The notes under the pieces: generated by a model
The model's input: the letters and a program-made list of their open reading frames with translations, nothing else
What the model was told of the DNA's origin: nothing
The model's database searches: none
Position numbers and translations under genes: made by a program
Source of the DNA: Pyrofollis japonicus
GTDB taxonomy: Archaea > Thermoproteota > Thermoprotei_A > Sulfolobales > Pyrodictiaceae
Direction: 5' to 3'
NCBI RefSeq assembly: GCF_033097485.1
Contig: NZ_AP028634.1
Span: 248,001 to 312,000 of the forward strand
DNA: 64,000 nucleotides
Part shown: in pieces, positions 35,716 through 45,088 of the stretch
Layout: each line of letters starts with the position of its first letter
How positions within the stretch are numbered: the first letter of the stretch is position 1

Positions 35716-37547
35716 TCCCTTATCTTTGCCGAGGTTATGATTGTGTAGCGGTGCGTTAGAGCCTCCTCAACGTCCATCGGGATCTTGGTGGCCTCTACGT
35801 GTTGTTCTAGAATTGTTTTGAGTTCCTCCTCTTCTTCGCTTGTCAAGTAGCGATACTCTGCATGTGGGTAGCCGATATGGAGTACTCCCCAGAGCTTGGC
35901 GAGTCTCCTGAATCTCTCGCCAAGGATACTTTTTAGCTCATATATGCTTCTGGCTTGGAGCGCTCTTATCATTGTTTCTTGGCTTATTTCGCCCCGTGCT
36001 GCGAGGGACTTAATGTAGCGTTCTACTTGTCGGGGTTGAAGCGCTTTACCTATGTAGCCTAGCGGTACATGGCCCCGTATGTAGATCTTGCCTCCAACCA
36101 TTCCGGTGGCGATATATTTGCCGGGTTTACCGAGCACCACGACCCTTCCACCAGCCATGAACTCCGCCAAGTAGTCTCCAACGTCACCCCGTACTACGAC
36201 TATTCCTCCCTTGAGCTGTACTGCTAGCCTGTTACCAGCATTACCAGTCACGTGCAGCTCGCCACTCCTCATAGCCTGGGCAGCCGAGTCTCCTACATCG
36301 CCATACACTATTATCTTCGAATTCTCAGCACAATCAGCCAGGTCCTCCTGGGCCTGGCCATAGATGTGGACCTCGAGCCCCTCTACGAGATTCAGGCTAG
36401 CATTGCCCACTACGCCCCATAGCTCGAGCACGCCGGGGCCAAGGCCGTTGGCGACATAGCGGTGGCCTAGCAGATTATAGGCCGCGGCGTAACCTTTCTC
36501 AGCGAGATTCTTAGCAAGGAGTTGGTTTAGCTCTATCCGTCCCAGCTTCGAGGCGTCTATCGCGCCCCTAGGGGGATTCGGAAGCTCTAGTATCTTATAG
36601 GGAGCCAGGCCCTTAGCTACTAATTCTCCGTCAGGATACACTATTATTCTCCCGCCACCGCGGAGGAGTCGAGGCCTAGCACTAGGCTCCATAGCCTTTA
36701 TCGCCGCTGCCTCGCTCGCAACGTACACGGCCTCGTTCTCAACAGCGACATAAAGAGGGCGCAAGTGGTGCCGATCAACAAAAGCCGCAAATAATGGTCC
36801 TCTCGCAGTACCACGGAGGAGTATAACCGCGTATGGGCCATCGAGCCTAGCCCACCTAACATATTTGCCATAGATCATTGCATCTATCACGTCTTCGGCT
36901 TCATAACCTTCCCTAAACAATAGCTCGGCTAGGTAAGCTATAACCTCACTATCATTCCCTGTAAAGCTCCTTATAGAAGCTAGTAGTTCTACCAGCCTCT
37001 TATTAGCCCCATAGCTGCTGAGGTCTCCGTTATGAACTATCGCCGTCTCCAAGTATGTAAAGGGATGGGCTAGCCAGGGGCTGAACCCCGGACTATTAGT
37101 TGGGTAACGCGTATGCCCTATCCAAGCTATGCTCTTCTCGTGCCAGGCTCCATAGACTCCTACTACTTCGTGCGGCCACCCAATACTCTTCCAGACCCCG
37201 AGAAACCTTGATGCCTGGAGGACGCGAAGACCACCCAAGAGCGAGCTTGACGGATAGTCGTATAAGTGTGCCTCGTAAACCGAGAAGCCGCGACCTAGAT
37301 AGGCAATCCTCCTCGGCGACCCCCTGACGAGCGCACCTAGTCTCTTCTCTGCCTCCGTGAGCTCCTTCTCTCCTCTACTCTCGTCTATGAATATCCTCAG
37401 CCGTACAAGGCCGCTGGGCTCTGGATCATAGGCTGCGAATCCTGCCCCGTGCTCGGTGCCGCGTTCCCCCATTGCCTGCAAAGCGGTAAGGATATTATCT
37501 ATGCCTTGCTCCTCGTCAAGGTTTATGAGGCCAGCGATGCCACACAT
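35712..37547 (-). CDS. gltB: glutamate synthase, glutaminase (domain 1) fused to GXGXG (domain 3) polypeptide
   Basis: Supplies ammonia from glutamine to the FMN subunit encoded just upstream. Residue 2 is the nucleophile Cys (MCGIAGLIN) of a class-II amidotransferase domain that runs to about residue 300. The C-terminal part has the right-handed GXGXG beta-helix of glutamate synthases: GVVGNASLNLVEG, YGDVGDSAAQAM and GGRVVVLGKPGKYIATGMVGG. At 611 aa it joins domains 1 and 3, which in bacteria flank the FMN domain in a single 1500-residue chain. It follows the FMN subunit by 9 nt. Confidence 0.86.
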   Translation of the reverse strand: MCGIAGLINLDEEQGIDNILTALQAMGERGTEHGAGFAAYDPEPSGLVRLRIFIDESRGEKELTEAEKRLGALVRGSPRRIAYLGRGFSVYEAHLYDYPSSSLLGGLRVLQASRFLGVWKSIGWPHEVVGVYGAWHEKSIAWIGHTRYPTNSPGFSPWLAHPFTYLETAIVHNGDLSSYGANKRLVELLASIRSFTGNDSEVIAYLAELLFREGYEAEDVIDAMIYGKYVRWARLDGPYAVILLRGTARGPLFAAFVDRHHLRPLYVAVENEAVYVASEAAAIKAMEPSARPRLLRGGGRIIVYPDGELVAKGLAPYKILELPNPPRGAIDASKLGRIELNQLLAKNLAEKGYAAAYNLLGHRYVANGLGPGVLELWGVVGNASLNLVEGLEVHIYGQAQEDLADCAENSKIIVYGDVGDSAAQAMRSGELHVTGNAGNRLAVQLKGGIVVVRGDVGDYLAEFMAGGRVVVLGKPGKYIATGMVGGKIYIRGHVPLGYIGKALQPRQVERYIKSLAARGEISQETMIRALQARSIYELKSILGERFRRLAKLWGVLHIGYPHAEYRYLTSEEEEELKTILEQHVEATKIPMDVEEALTHRYTIITSAKIRD

Positions 37548-37556
37548 GAGCCTGCT

Positions 37557-39650
37557 TCACCTCCCGGCAAGGCTTACCCCAAGAAGCCTTGATACGAGGC
37601 CATCAAGGCTTCTAAGGAGCCAGCGATTACCATGGAGGCTCTCATAGCTCGTAACCCCGCCTGCTCCCATGAGGAGCTTTATTTCCCACATTAGCTCTAT
37701 GAGCGTGTTCTCGTATGCTTCTCTGCGCTTCTCCAAAGGCTTGTCTCTAAGCTTTGAGGCCAGAGACTTGAAGAGCTTTATTGGGAGAACCATGTCGGCG
37801 CCAAGGGCTATGAGCTTGTATACGTCTGCCCCGTGTCTTAGCTGCCCTGATGCAACTATGGTTACACTATCCCTTATACCATTCCTCCAGTACTCGTCGT
37901 CAAGCCTAACTACCCACTCCTCTAACCACGGCTTTGACCTACCATTTCCGCCTCTGAGCTTCTCATCAACGATTACTATCCTGGCCCCAATTGGGGGATA
38001 GACGCCTGGTGGGAGTGCTATTGCCTCCGGGTGCTCCATGAGGTCGCACTCGAGGGGCAGCCCTAGCGCAGTAGCTGCCTCTACTAGAGCCTCATCGCTG
38101 CAAGGTACGACTATAGGGGCTTCATAGGTAGTGCCGTCGAAGAGTCTTGTCTCTAGACTTATTTCTTCGCGGTAGGGGTCTATGCTTGGCCTAGTTACCT
38201 GCGCTGCCTCTATGCGTAAGAGGTCAAGCGGCCTCTCGGCAGGTGATGTGTAGCCCGGCACTATGCCGCCCATGCCGACGACGGGGGTTTTGGCCTTCTC
38301 GTAGACTTCTCTAGGCACATCATAGATAGTTCCATCCGCGTACCAGGCTACCTGGCCCGGCTCAGCCGCTTCCACGCCTATCGTATCTGCGACCTCTTCG
38401 TCTATATTGTATGCCTCGAGTAGGTCTTTTCGCCCAACTAGCTTTTGGAGAGAGTCTTCTCCAAGAACATATGTTATAAGTTTTAGGCTTCTCTCTATGG
38501 CTTTGAGCCAGTTTACCGCTCGATGAGTAGCCCAGTCAACGTCTAGCTTAAGGGGATGAGTGAGGCTGCTCGTTAGCGCTGTTGGACACTTTCCCGTGTT
38601 GCATAAGTGGCACATTATGCAACCCATTGCTATTAAGGCAGCAGTGCCGATGTTAGCCATGTTTGCTCCGAGGAAGATGAGCTTAGCTATGTCTTCTCCC
38701 GAGTATATCATTCCACCGCCTATGAGGAGGAAGCCGTCTCGCAGGCCGTTTGCGCGCAGAAGCTTATCGGCTACTGGTATCGCGTAGTCTACCGGTATAC
38801 CTATGTGGTCCCTGACAATGCGAGGAGCTGCCCCAGTGCCTGCTCCAGCACCATCTATTATCGCGCCTAGGGCTGTTGAACGCGCTATCCCTACTGCGAC
38901 AAAGCCTACCTGGTGCCCCGCGGCAGTCTTGACGAGCACAGGTCTACCTGTAAGCTCTTTCAACATCTTTACCCGCTGGGCGAGATCTTCTATACTATAG
39001 ATATCGTGGTGGGGGGCAGGGCTGAGAGCCTCAGTACCTGGTGGGAGGCGGCGCAGCTTTGCAATCTCATCTACAACCTTTGTTGCTGGGAGATGTCCAC
39101 CTATGCCGGGTTTTGCCCCTTGCCCTATCTTTATGTTGACTGCGATCCCTTTCCGGATCATATACCGGTCTACGCCGAAGCGGCCGCTAGCCCACTGTAT
39201 AACAATATTCTTATACTTGGCGACCTCGGGGTGAAGGCCGCCCTCACCAACACCGATGACTGCGCCTGCCTCGTCTGCTGCACGGGCTAGCGCGATATTA
39301 GGCCTACCTGCAAGAGCGCCGAAACTCATATCGCCGAGATAGACGGGGAGGCGGAGCCTAGTCCCAGCGAACATCAGTCCGGCATCTACGTCAAGTCTAT
39401 CTAGCCCGGTTGGTCCGAGCTTTTTTGCGAGATCATTTACTTCGTCCGGCCTAATATCTCGAATAGCTAGTCGGTCTAGGATTCGTCCACGCCTGCGGAG
39501 AGGCTTTACCACAGCCTTTTCGAGAGCCTCGGTGGCGGCGTAGCGTATCTCGAGTATTTTCTCACGTGTCCAGAAACCATGCCGGTCTCCTATCAGCGGC
39601 CTATACTCATTGACTATAATGCTCTCTGTGCTCTTACCGGTTTTACTCAA
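37557..39650 (-). CDS. gltB: glutamate synthase FMN/Fe-S subunit (domain 2)
   Basis: Makes glutamate from 2-oxoglutarate using ammonia delivered by the amidotransferase subunit. The FMN-barrel motifs GVGEGGLHPEV, KIGQGAKPGIGGHLP, VKTAAGHQVGFVAVG, DGAGAGTGAAP and LIGGGMIYSGEDIAK are followed by the cysteine cluster CIMCHLCNTGKCPTA, which ligates the 3Fe-4S centre. At 697 aa it has about 190 extra C-terminal residues including a second short barrel-like segment (GQLRHGADVYKLIALGADMV). TTG start at 39650 with AGGTG upstream. No small NADPH subunit is nearby, so ferredoxin is the likely donor. Confidence 0.87.
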   Translation of the reverse strand: MSKTGKSTESIIVNEYRPLIGDRHGFWTREKILEIRYAATEALEKAVVKPLRRRGRILDRLAIRDIRPDEVNDLAKKLGPTGLDRLDVDAGLMFAGTRLRLPVYLGDMSFGALAGRPNIALARAADEAGAVIGVGEGGLHPEVAKYKNIVIQWASGRFGVDRYMIRKGIAVNIKIGQGAKPGIGGHLPATKVVDEIAKLRRLPPGTEALSPAPHHDIYSIEDLAQRVKMLKELTGRPVLVKTAAGHQVGFVAVGIARSTALGAIIDGAGAGTGAAPRIVRDHIGIPVDYAIPVADKLLRANGLRDGFLLIGGGMIYSGEDIAKLIFLGANMANIGTAALIAMGCIMCHLCNTGKCPTALTSSLTHPLKLDVDWATHRAVNWLKAIERSLKLITYVLGEDSLQKLVGRKDLLEAYNIDEEVADTIGVEAAEPGQVAWYADGTIYDVPREVYEKAKTPVVGMGGIVPGYTSPAERPLDLLRIEAAQVTRPSIDPYREEISLETRLFDGTTYEAPIVVPCSDEALVEAATALGLPLECDLMEHPEAIALPPGVYPPIGARIVIVDEKLRGGNGRSKPWLEEWVVRLDDEYWRNGIRDSVTIVASGQLRHGADVYKLIALGADMVLPIKLFKSLASKLRDKPLEKRREAYENTLIELMWEIKLLMGAGGVTSYESLHGNRWLLRSLDGLVSRLLGVSLAGR

Positions 39651-40049
39651 ATATTACACCTAATGTGGTGGGCTTCTCGTAGGAAAAGAGAATATATGCT
39701 TTTTCTTCTTAAAGGGTGCAAAATAGAACATGGGCTCCCTGTCTCTGGGAGGCTTAAGTGAGCTGCGTCTCCGGGCTAAAAACAAGGCGTTCCATCTGCT
39801 ACACGTATTTAGTTAACATAATTGGTCTCTGATTGCACCTCAATGCAAAATCATTAATCTGAGAAAGCAAGCCCTATTAATGTGCCAATCAAGTTCTTGA
39901 CTCCGTTCCCGAGGTGCATAAGGGGCAGCTTACATCATAGTGAAGCAGTGATCTGAGACCATGAATGCTAAATAGAGCAGTAGCGTAATGTTATTTGTAA
40001 CCGACATAGTGTTGCTGAGCACGAGAGGTTAATTGGCGGTGCTTGTTAT
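39651..40049. other. 399-bp intergenic region between divergent glutamate synthase and GMP synthase genes
   Basis: Holds the promoters of two divergent units. On the minus strand AAAGCATATATTC around 39690-39702 could be the TATA element for the glutamate synthase operon. On the plus side the region 39810-40040 is AT-rich. Several isolated CTGA tetramers occur, but no pair of C and D boxes with guide spacing. No ORF longer than about 60 codons is convincing, and no tRNA is visible. Confidence 0.4.
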
Positions 40050-41603
40050 ATGAGGATAGGTGAAGGCTATAGTGCTGTTGCGATAATCAATTTTGGAGGA
40101 CAATATGCTCATTTGATTTCAAGGCGATTGAGAGAGCTGGGAGTTTATACTGAGATAATTCACTACTATGAGGCTAGCCCGGAGAAGATAAGGAAGCTAG
40201 GAGCGGGCGCTGTTGTATTGTCTGGTGGTCCTCGTAGTGTTCTCGAGCCTAATGCGCCCCGTATAGGCAGCTGGATACTCGAACTAGGCGTGCCCGTGCT
40301 TGGTATATGTTATGGGCATCAATTGCTTGCATTGCTTATTGGTGGCAGGGTTGAGAGAGGTCCCGGCGAGTATGGGCGGACATGGGTGAGGGTACTACGA
40401 CCTAGTGACCCGTTGTTTCGGGGATGGGGCTCCGAGGAAGAAACGTGGATGAGCCACGGCGACTATGTTGCATTTGTTCCTGACAACGCAGAGGTCTTAG
40501 CGGTTTCGAGAGATACCGGCTATATTGCTGCTTTCAGACTCCGAGACAGGCCAATCTATGGTGTCCAGTTTCACCCAGAAGTTGCCCATACGCCAAAAGG
40601 AAGACTCTTGCTAGACAATTTTGTCTCCTTAGTGGCTAAGCTTCAGAAGAACTGGAAGCCGGAGAACATCGTAGACGAGCTTGTCCGCGAGATACGGGCT
40701 AAGGTGCCTCCGGGAGAAAAGGTTCTGGTCGCAGTTAGCGGAGGCATTGACTCAACTACGACAGCACTTCTCGTCAAGAGGGCTATAGGTGACCGGCTCG
40801 TAGCCGTTTTTGTTAACCATGGCCTTCTCCGCGAGGGCGAAGCAGAGGAGGTATTGTCGCTGCTCAGAAGCCTCGGCATAGAGCCCGTCTACATTGATGC
40901 CTCCAAGGTTTTCCTGAAGAGGCTTCGCGGCATAAAGGACTGCGAGGAGAAGAGGAAGATCATTGGCAAAACATTTATCGAGATATTCGAGGACGTGGCT
41001 AGAAGTGATCCATCTATAAAGTGGCTTGCTCAAGGCACCACATATCCCGACGTGATAGAGAGCGGTGCGGTGCCTGGAGCAGATAGAATAAAGAGCCATC
41101 ACAATGTAGGTGGGCTGCCAGAAAGGCTTGGGTTGAAGGTGCTTGAGCCGCTGCGCTACTTCTACAAGGACGAGGTACGCCGCATAGCCATCTCGCTCGG
41201 CGTTCCACGAGAATATGCCTATCGCCACCCCTTCCCTGGCCCTGGGCTAGCTGTACGCATAATCGGCGAGGTCACCGACGAAAAGCTGCGCATAGCTAGG
41301 AGGGCTTCGCGTATAGTTGAGGAGGTGCTGCGCAAGGCCGGGCTCTACGATAGGGTTTGGCAAGCATTCGCCGTAGTCGGCGACGATAAGTGGGTTGGCG
41401 TGAAGGGTGATAGCAGGGTGGATGGCTACATTGTGACTATTCGCATCGTTGAGAGTGAGGACGGGATGACAGCTGATTGGTCGCGGATACCCTACGAGGT
41501 TCTTGCCGAGATATCTTGGAGAATAAGTAGTGAGATACCAGAGGTTACCATGGTCACATATGCCGTAACTTCAAAGCCCCCCTCAACGATAGAGCCGTGT
41601 TGA
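40050..41603 (+). CDS. guaA: GMP synthase (glutamine-hydrolysing)
   Basis: Converts XMP to GMP in purine biosynthesis. It is the bacterial-style single-chain form: an N-terminal class-I amidotransferase with GICYGHQLLA (nucleophile Cys near residue 87) and FHPEVAHTPKG, then the ATP pyrophosphatase loop VSGGIDSTT near residues 228-236 and the C-terminal dimerisation domain with HPFPGPGLAVRIIGE and VTYAVTSKPPSTIE at the end. Many archaea use two separate chains, so the fused 517-aa form is worth noting. ATG 40050; monocistronic. Confidence 0.95.
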   Translation: MRIGEGYSAVAIINFGGQYAHLISRRLRELGVYTEIIHYYEASPEKIRKLGAGAVVLSGGPRSVLEPNAPRIGSWILELGVPVLGICYGHQLLALLIGGRVERGPGEYGRTWVRVLRPSDPLFRGWGSEEETWMSHGDYVAFVPDNAEVLAVSRDTGYIAAFRLRDRPIYGVQFHPEVAHTPKGRLLLDNFVSLVAKLQKNWKPENIVDELVREIRAKVPPGEKVLVAVSGGIDSTTTALLVKRAIGDRLVAVFVNHGLLREGEAEEVLSLLRSLGIEPVYIDASKVFLKRLRGIKDCEEKRKIIGKTFIEIFEDVARSDPSIKWLAQGTTYPDVIESGAVPGADRIKSHHNVGGLPERLGLKVLEPLRYFYKDEVRRIAISLGVPREYAYRHPFPGPGLAVRIIGEVTDEKLRIARRASRIVEEVLRKAGLYDRVWQAFAVVGDDKWVGVKGDSRVDGYIVTIRIVESEDGMTADWSRIPYEVLAEISWRISSEIPEVTMVTYAVTSKPPSTIEPC

Positions 41604-41701
41604 CCAGTTATCTTTAACCCGCGTTACCACTACCGCTATCCACGCCTCATAGAAACCCTATTATAATTGGTCTCGTAACCCTATTAGACGGTGCTCTACA
41701 G

Positions 41702-43567
41702 GTGGAGTTCAAACTTCTAAGAATAAACCTCTGGACACAGAAGGTCCGCGAAGAAAAGATTGACGAGAAGACCCTTCGCCGCTTCATCGGCGGCAGAGGC
41801 CTCGGCGCATACCTAGCCCTCAAAGAGATACCTAAGGGCGCCGACCCCTTCGGCCCTGAGAACAAGCTCTACATCCTAACAGGCCCCCTAACCGGCACGG
41901 CTGCCGTTGAGACAGGCAGGTACCACGTTGTCGGAAAGAGCCCTCTAACCGGCATCCTCGGCGACTCTAACTCTGGCGGCCAGTTCGGACCCTGGCTACG
42001 CTTCGCAGGATACGATGGCATAGTGCTTGAGAGCGTAAGCGAGGAACCGGTCTGGATAAGCATTGTTGACGGAGAAGTAAAGTTCCACGACGCTAAGAAT
42101 CTCTGGGGCCGCGGAGTAATCCACACCGAAAACGTGATAAGAGAGACAATGGGGATAACGAAGCCCGACCTCGGAAGCGTGCTGGCAATTGGCCCCGCTG
42201 GCGAGAACCTCTCAAAGATCGCTGCAATAATGAACGACAAGTACCGTGCAGCTGGTAGAACGGGCCTAGGCGCGGTAATGGGCTCGAAAAAAGTCAAGGC
42301 GATATTCGTATATGGTCATCGCAAAATAGAACTATATGACAGGCAAAAGTTCACCCAGGCTGCTAAGGAGCTTGGCAAAAAGATAATGGAGCACAGTATC
42401 TCGCAAGCACTAACAAAGTACGGTACAGCCGTATTGGTGAACATTATCAACGAGCACGGCGGCCTTCCGACGAAGAACTGGACCCGGGGAACCTTCGAGA
42501 AGGCCTACGAGATTAGCGGCGAATACCTCGCCGAGCACTATCTGAAAACCAATAAGGGTTGCTGGGGCTGCGTAATAAGGTGCGCCAGAGTAGCAGAGGT
42601 GAAGAGCGGGCCCTACCGCACACCGGTCTCCGAAGGCCCCGAGTACGAGACAATATGGGCCAACGGCGCCAACACAATGATTGGCAACATGGAGGCAATA
42701 ATAAAGATAAACTACCTGTTGAACGACATGGGCTTCGACACGATAAGCTTCGGTAACACAGCTGCTGTACTAATGGAGCTCTATGAGAAGGCGCAGAAAG
42801 GAGAGCTACCCAAGGATAAGGCCGAGAAGCTCCTAAGCTTGCTAGAAGACGTTGAGCCGACATGGGGCAATGCTGACGCAGTTATAAGACTAATATGGAA
42901 GACTGCTTATCGCGACGGAATAGGCGAGTATGCAGCCGAGGGCGCAAAGAGGCTGGCAGAGGCATTTGGCTGCCCTGATTGCGCGATACATGTAAAGGGC
43001 CTCGAGCTTCCAGCGTACGACCCCAGAGCAATTAACAGCATGGCCCTAAGCTATGCTACCTCAAACCGCGGTGGCTGCCACCTAAGAGCCTATAGCGTAA
43101 GCTTCGACGTGCTCGGAGTACCCGAGAAGTACGACCCGCTGAAAATTGACCCGAAGAAGGCTGAGCTCGTCAAGTGGCAGCAAGACTACTTCGCAGTAAT
43201 AGACAGCCTTGTAGTATGTAAGTTCAACACGTTCGCCGATGCACCAGAATACTATGTAGAAATGTTGAAAGCCGCTATGGGCTGGGAGGATCTCACGGTA
43301 GAAGAACTGCTCACAACCGGCGAAAGAATCTATAACGTTGAGAGGCTCTTCGCGGTAAGAGAAGGCTATGGGTACAAAGACACGCTGCCAAAGAGGCTCC
43401 TAGAAGAACCGTTGCCCGACGGCCCCGCAAAGGGCAAGACTGCCAAGGAGGCCCTAGAGGCCTACCTACCAGTATACTATAAGGCCAGAGGATGGGTTGA
43501 CGGGAAGCCTACGCCAGAGACGCTGAAGAGACTAGGACTCGAAGAATTCCTATACATCGTCTCCTAG
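41702..43567 (+). CDS. aor: aldehyde:ferredoxin oxidoreductase (tungsten)
   Basis: Oxidises aldehydes to acids with ferredoxin, using a tungsten-bispyranopterin and one 4Fe-4S cluster. The cluster ligands are Cys287, Cys290 and Cys294 in KGCWGCVIRC and a fourth near residue 506 (VVCKF), matching the spacing in Pyrococcus AOR. Pterin-binding regions include RGLGAYLAL-type near the N-terminus and GGCHLRAYS. The 621-aa length is standard. GTG start at 41702; a TATA-like TATAATT near 41661 lies 40 nt upstream. The MoaD-like gene follows after 126 nt with its own possible promoter. Confidence 0.93.
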   Translation: MEFKLLRINLWTQKVREEKIDEKTLRRFIGGRGLGAYLALKEIPKGADPFGPENKLYILTGPLTGTAAVETGRYHVVGKSPLTGILGDSNSGGQFGPWLRFAGYDGIVLESVSEEPVWISIVDGEVKFHDAKNLWGRGVIHTENVIRETMGITKPDLGSVLAIGPAGENLSKIAAIMNDKYRAAGRTGLGAVMGSKKVKAIFVYGHRKIELYDRQKFTQAAKELGKKIMEHSISQALTKYGTAVLVNIINEHGGLPTKNWTRGTFEKAYEISGEYLAEHYLKTNKGCWGCVIRCARVAEVKSGPYRTPVSEGPEYETIWANGANTMIGNMEAIIKINYLLNDMGFDTISFGNTAAVLMELYEKAQKGELPKDKAEKLLSLLEDVEPTWGNADAVIRLIWKTAYRDGIGEYAAEGAKRLAEAFGCPDCAIHVKGLELPAYDPRAINSMALSYATSNRGGCHLRAYSVSFDVLGVPEKYDPLKIDPKKAELVKWQQDYFAVIDSLVVCKFNTFADAPEYYVEMLKAAMGWEDLTVEELLTTGERIYNVERLFAVREGYGYKDTLPKRLLEEPLPDGPAKGKTAKEALEAYLPVYYKARGWVDGKPTPETLKRLGLEEFLYIVS

Positions 43568-43601
43568 AACGAAAAGCACGTTTTCCTAGCCAAGCCATAG
43601 G

Positions 43602-43607
43602 TTTTTT
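43602..43607 (+). terminator. T-tract after the AOR gene
   Basis: Six consecutive T residues 35 nt after the AOR stop codon, directly followed by AAATCC. It may end the AOR transcript. TTTTTTAAA could also serve as a TATA-like element for the next gene. Confidence 0.4.
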
Positions 43608-43693
43608 AAATCCTAATCCCTTTTCTTATCCCAGCCCACCTACTCGGTACCCTACTCTCTAGCCATAGATAAGGAGACAAAGGTGCAACAGCT

Positions 43694-43996
43694 ATGAGTA
43701 TCAATGAGATAGAAGTCATAGCTGTATTTGTCCAAGAGTTCTACGAGTTAATTAAAAAACACCAAGTAAGGATAAGGCTTCCCAAGGGCTCCACTGTCCG
43801 CGATCTAGTAGAGTATATCGACACGAATATCTTCCCAGGGTTTAGGGATCGTGTTATTGACGAGGAGGGCAGGATCAAGTACCCCGTCGAAATAGCTATC
43901 AATGGGAGAAGAGTAGATTTTCTAAAAGGTCTTGACACGGAGCTTAAAGACGGTGATAGAGTACTCTTTTCCCCCAGGGCACTCTTCGTAGTCTAA
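43694..43996 (+). CDS. MoaD/ThiS-like ubiquitin-fold protein lacking C-terminal Gly-Gly
   Basis: A 100-aa beta-grasp protein: VRIRLPKGSTVRDLVEYI, then a middle loop, EIAINGRRVDF and LKDGDRVLFSPRALFVV. These are the strand pattern and DGD turn of MoaD/ThiS sulfur carriers. Those proteins must end in Gly-Gly to be thiocarboxylated; this one ends Phe-Val-Val, so it is unlikely to carry sulfur in the usual way. It lies directly after AOR. A role as a structural subunit or chaperone of the tungsten enzyme is an inference from position. Confidence 0.75.
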   Translation: MSINEIEVIAVFVQEFYELIKKHQVRIRLPKGSTVRDLVEYIDTNIFPGFRDRVIDEEGRIKYPVEIAINGRRVDFLKGLDTELKDGDRVLFSPRALFVV

Positions 43997-44076
43997 TTGG
44001 AGAAACTACCCTGGCACTTGACACTATCGTGTTGAGCAACGGCATAGCCTATGACAAGAAGGCTAGGCGATAGAAT

Positions 44077-44460
44077 ATGTATCAGGAAAGAAAGTGCGAA
44101 GATGTGTTGAGCGAAGCTTGCGGGAGATCACTCTCTATTCTAGAAGATATATCAGCCTCTATAGGTAAGGGTCGCGGAAAAGGCAGCGGCATAGCTAAGC
44201 TACTACGTGAGGCCGCTTACAATCTTAGCGACGCCGCCTCCATCTGCATAGCAGGTTGTGAGGCCTCAACGGAGCCGCGCTGTGTACTCGGAGACCTTGT
44301 TGACCGCTTACAAGCTGTTATGCAAGGAGCCGCTATAAGGCTCGAGAGAATAGGCAAGCTACAAACAGATACTGAGGAAGAACTTGCCAGGATAGTTGTG
44401 GACCTGGTATATTCCCTCCTAGACTCTCTATGCAGGTTCGCCTCAAGCATCAATTCCTAA
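44077..44460 (+). CDS. small helical protein, unknown
   Basis: Not recognised. 127 aa, predicted all-helical and soluble, with five cysteines in the first 70 residues (CEDV, EACG, SICIAGCEAS, PRCVLG) and one near the C-terminus. It could bind metal or form disulphides, which are frequent in hyperthermophilic crenarchaeal cytosolic proteins. It follows the MoaD-like gene by 80 nt in the same direction, with AGGCGATAG before the ATG, so it may belong to the AOR group. Confidence 0.6.
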   Translation: MYQERKCEDVLSEACGRSLSILEDISASIGKGRGKGSGIAKLLREAAYNLSDAASICIAGCEASTEPRCVLGDLVDRLQAVMQGAAIRLERIGKLQTDTEEELARIVVDLVYSLLDSLCRFASSINS

Positions 44461-44488
44461 GCGTGCTGGGATACTGCGTTCTTCCCTA

Positions 44489-44938
44489 TTAGCTCTGCTG
44501 AGCTGCACGTGTAGATCTTGCAACAAGTTCTGACGGTTTTTCGAATATCCATTCCTCGCTCAGCAGGTTTTTCTTCTTGTTGAGTAAGGGGCGTTCTATA
44601 GCTATCTTGTTTACTGCATCATATATCTCGCCTATTGCTTTCTTCGATTCATCTTTGTCCATCCAAGAGAGCTTTAACTCTTCTCCATTCTCAAGCATAA
44701 TTATGAAGCTCGAACCAACTATGCCACCATGATATACAATTCTTTCAAGCTTCTCGAATGGCACCGACTTCAGCTCATATCGTCCAAGAATCTTTTCGTC
44801 GAAGAGGATAATTCTTCTATTGCTTACAATGAGCCATTTTGGCTTCTCAAGTGCAAACTTCTTCTTAACCATGTATAAAACTTCTTCTTCGGGTTCAAGG
44901 CTTTCTCTAAGCCCTTTTGGCAAACTCTTCTTACTCAA
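44489..44938 (-). CDS. PH-domain protein (YokE/bPH type)
   Basis: A 149-aa protein with a bacterial pleckstrin-homology-like domain: ALEKPKWLIVSNRRIILFD, then YELKSVPFEKLERIVYHGG and IIMLENGEELKLSWMDKD, the seven-strand plus helix pattern of short PH proteins. No membrane segment. A helical basic tail follows after residue 110. It starts at TTG 44938 and converges with the preceding gene. Family call by pattern only; function unknown. Confidence 0.68.
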   Translation of the reverse strand: MSKKSLPKGLRESLEPEEEVLYMVKKKFALEKPKWLIVSNRRIILFDEKILGRYELKSVPFEKLERIVYHGGIVGSSFIIMLENGEELKLSWMDKDESKKAIGEIYDAVNKIAIERPLLNKKKNLLSEEWIFEKPSELVARSTRAAQQS

Positions 44939-45088
44939 TATGTGTGCACATCCAAATACTGGTTCTGGGCTACCTACTATGTCTCTCAGAAAAGGAGACG
45001 GGTAGAGGGTACCCGCTAGTCTATAGGTATTTTACCAATATATACCTATCTGTAAAGAATATGGAGACAAGATATCATTTGCAAAAGT

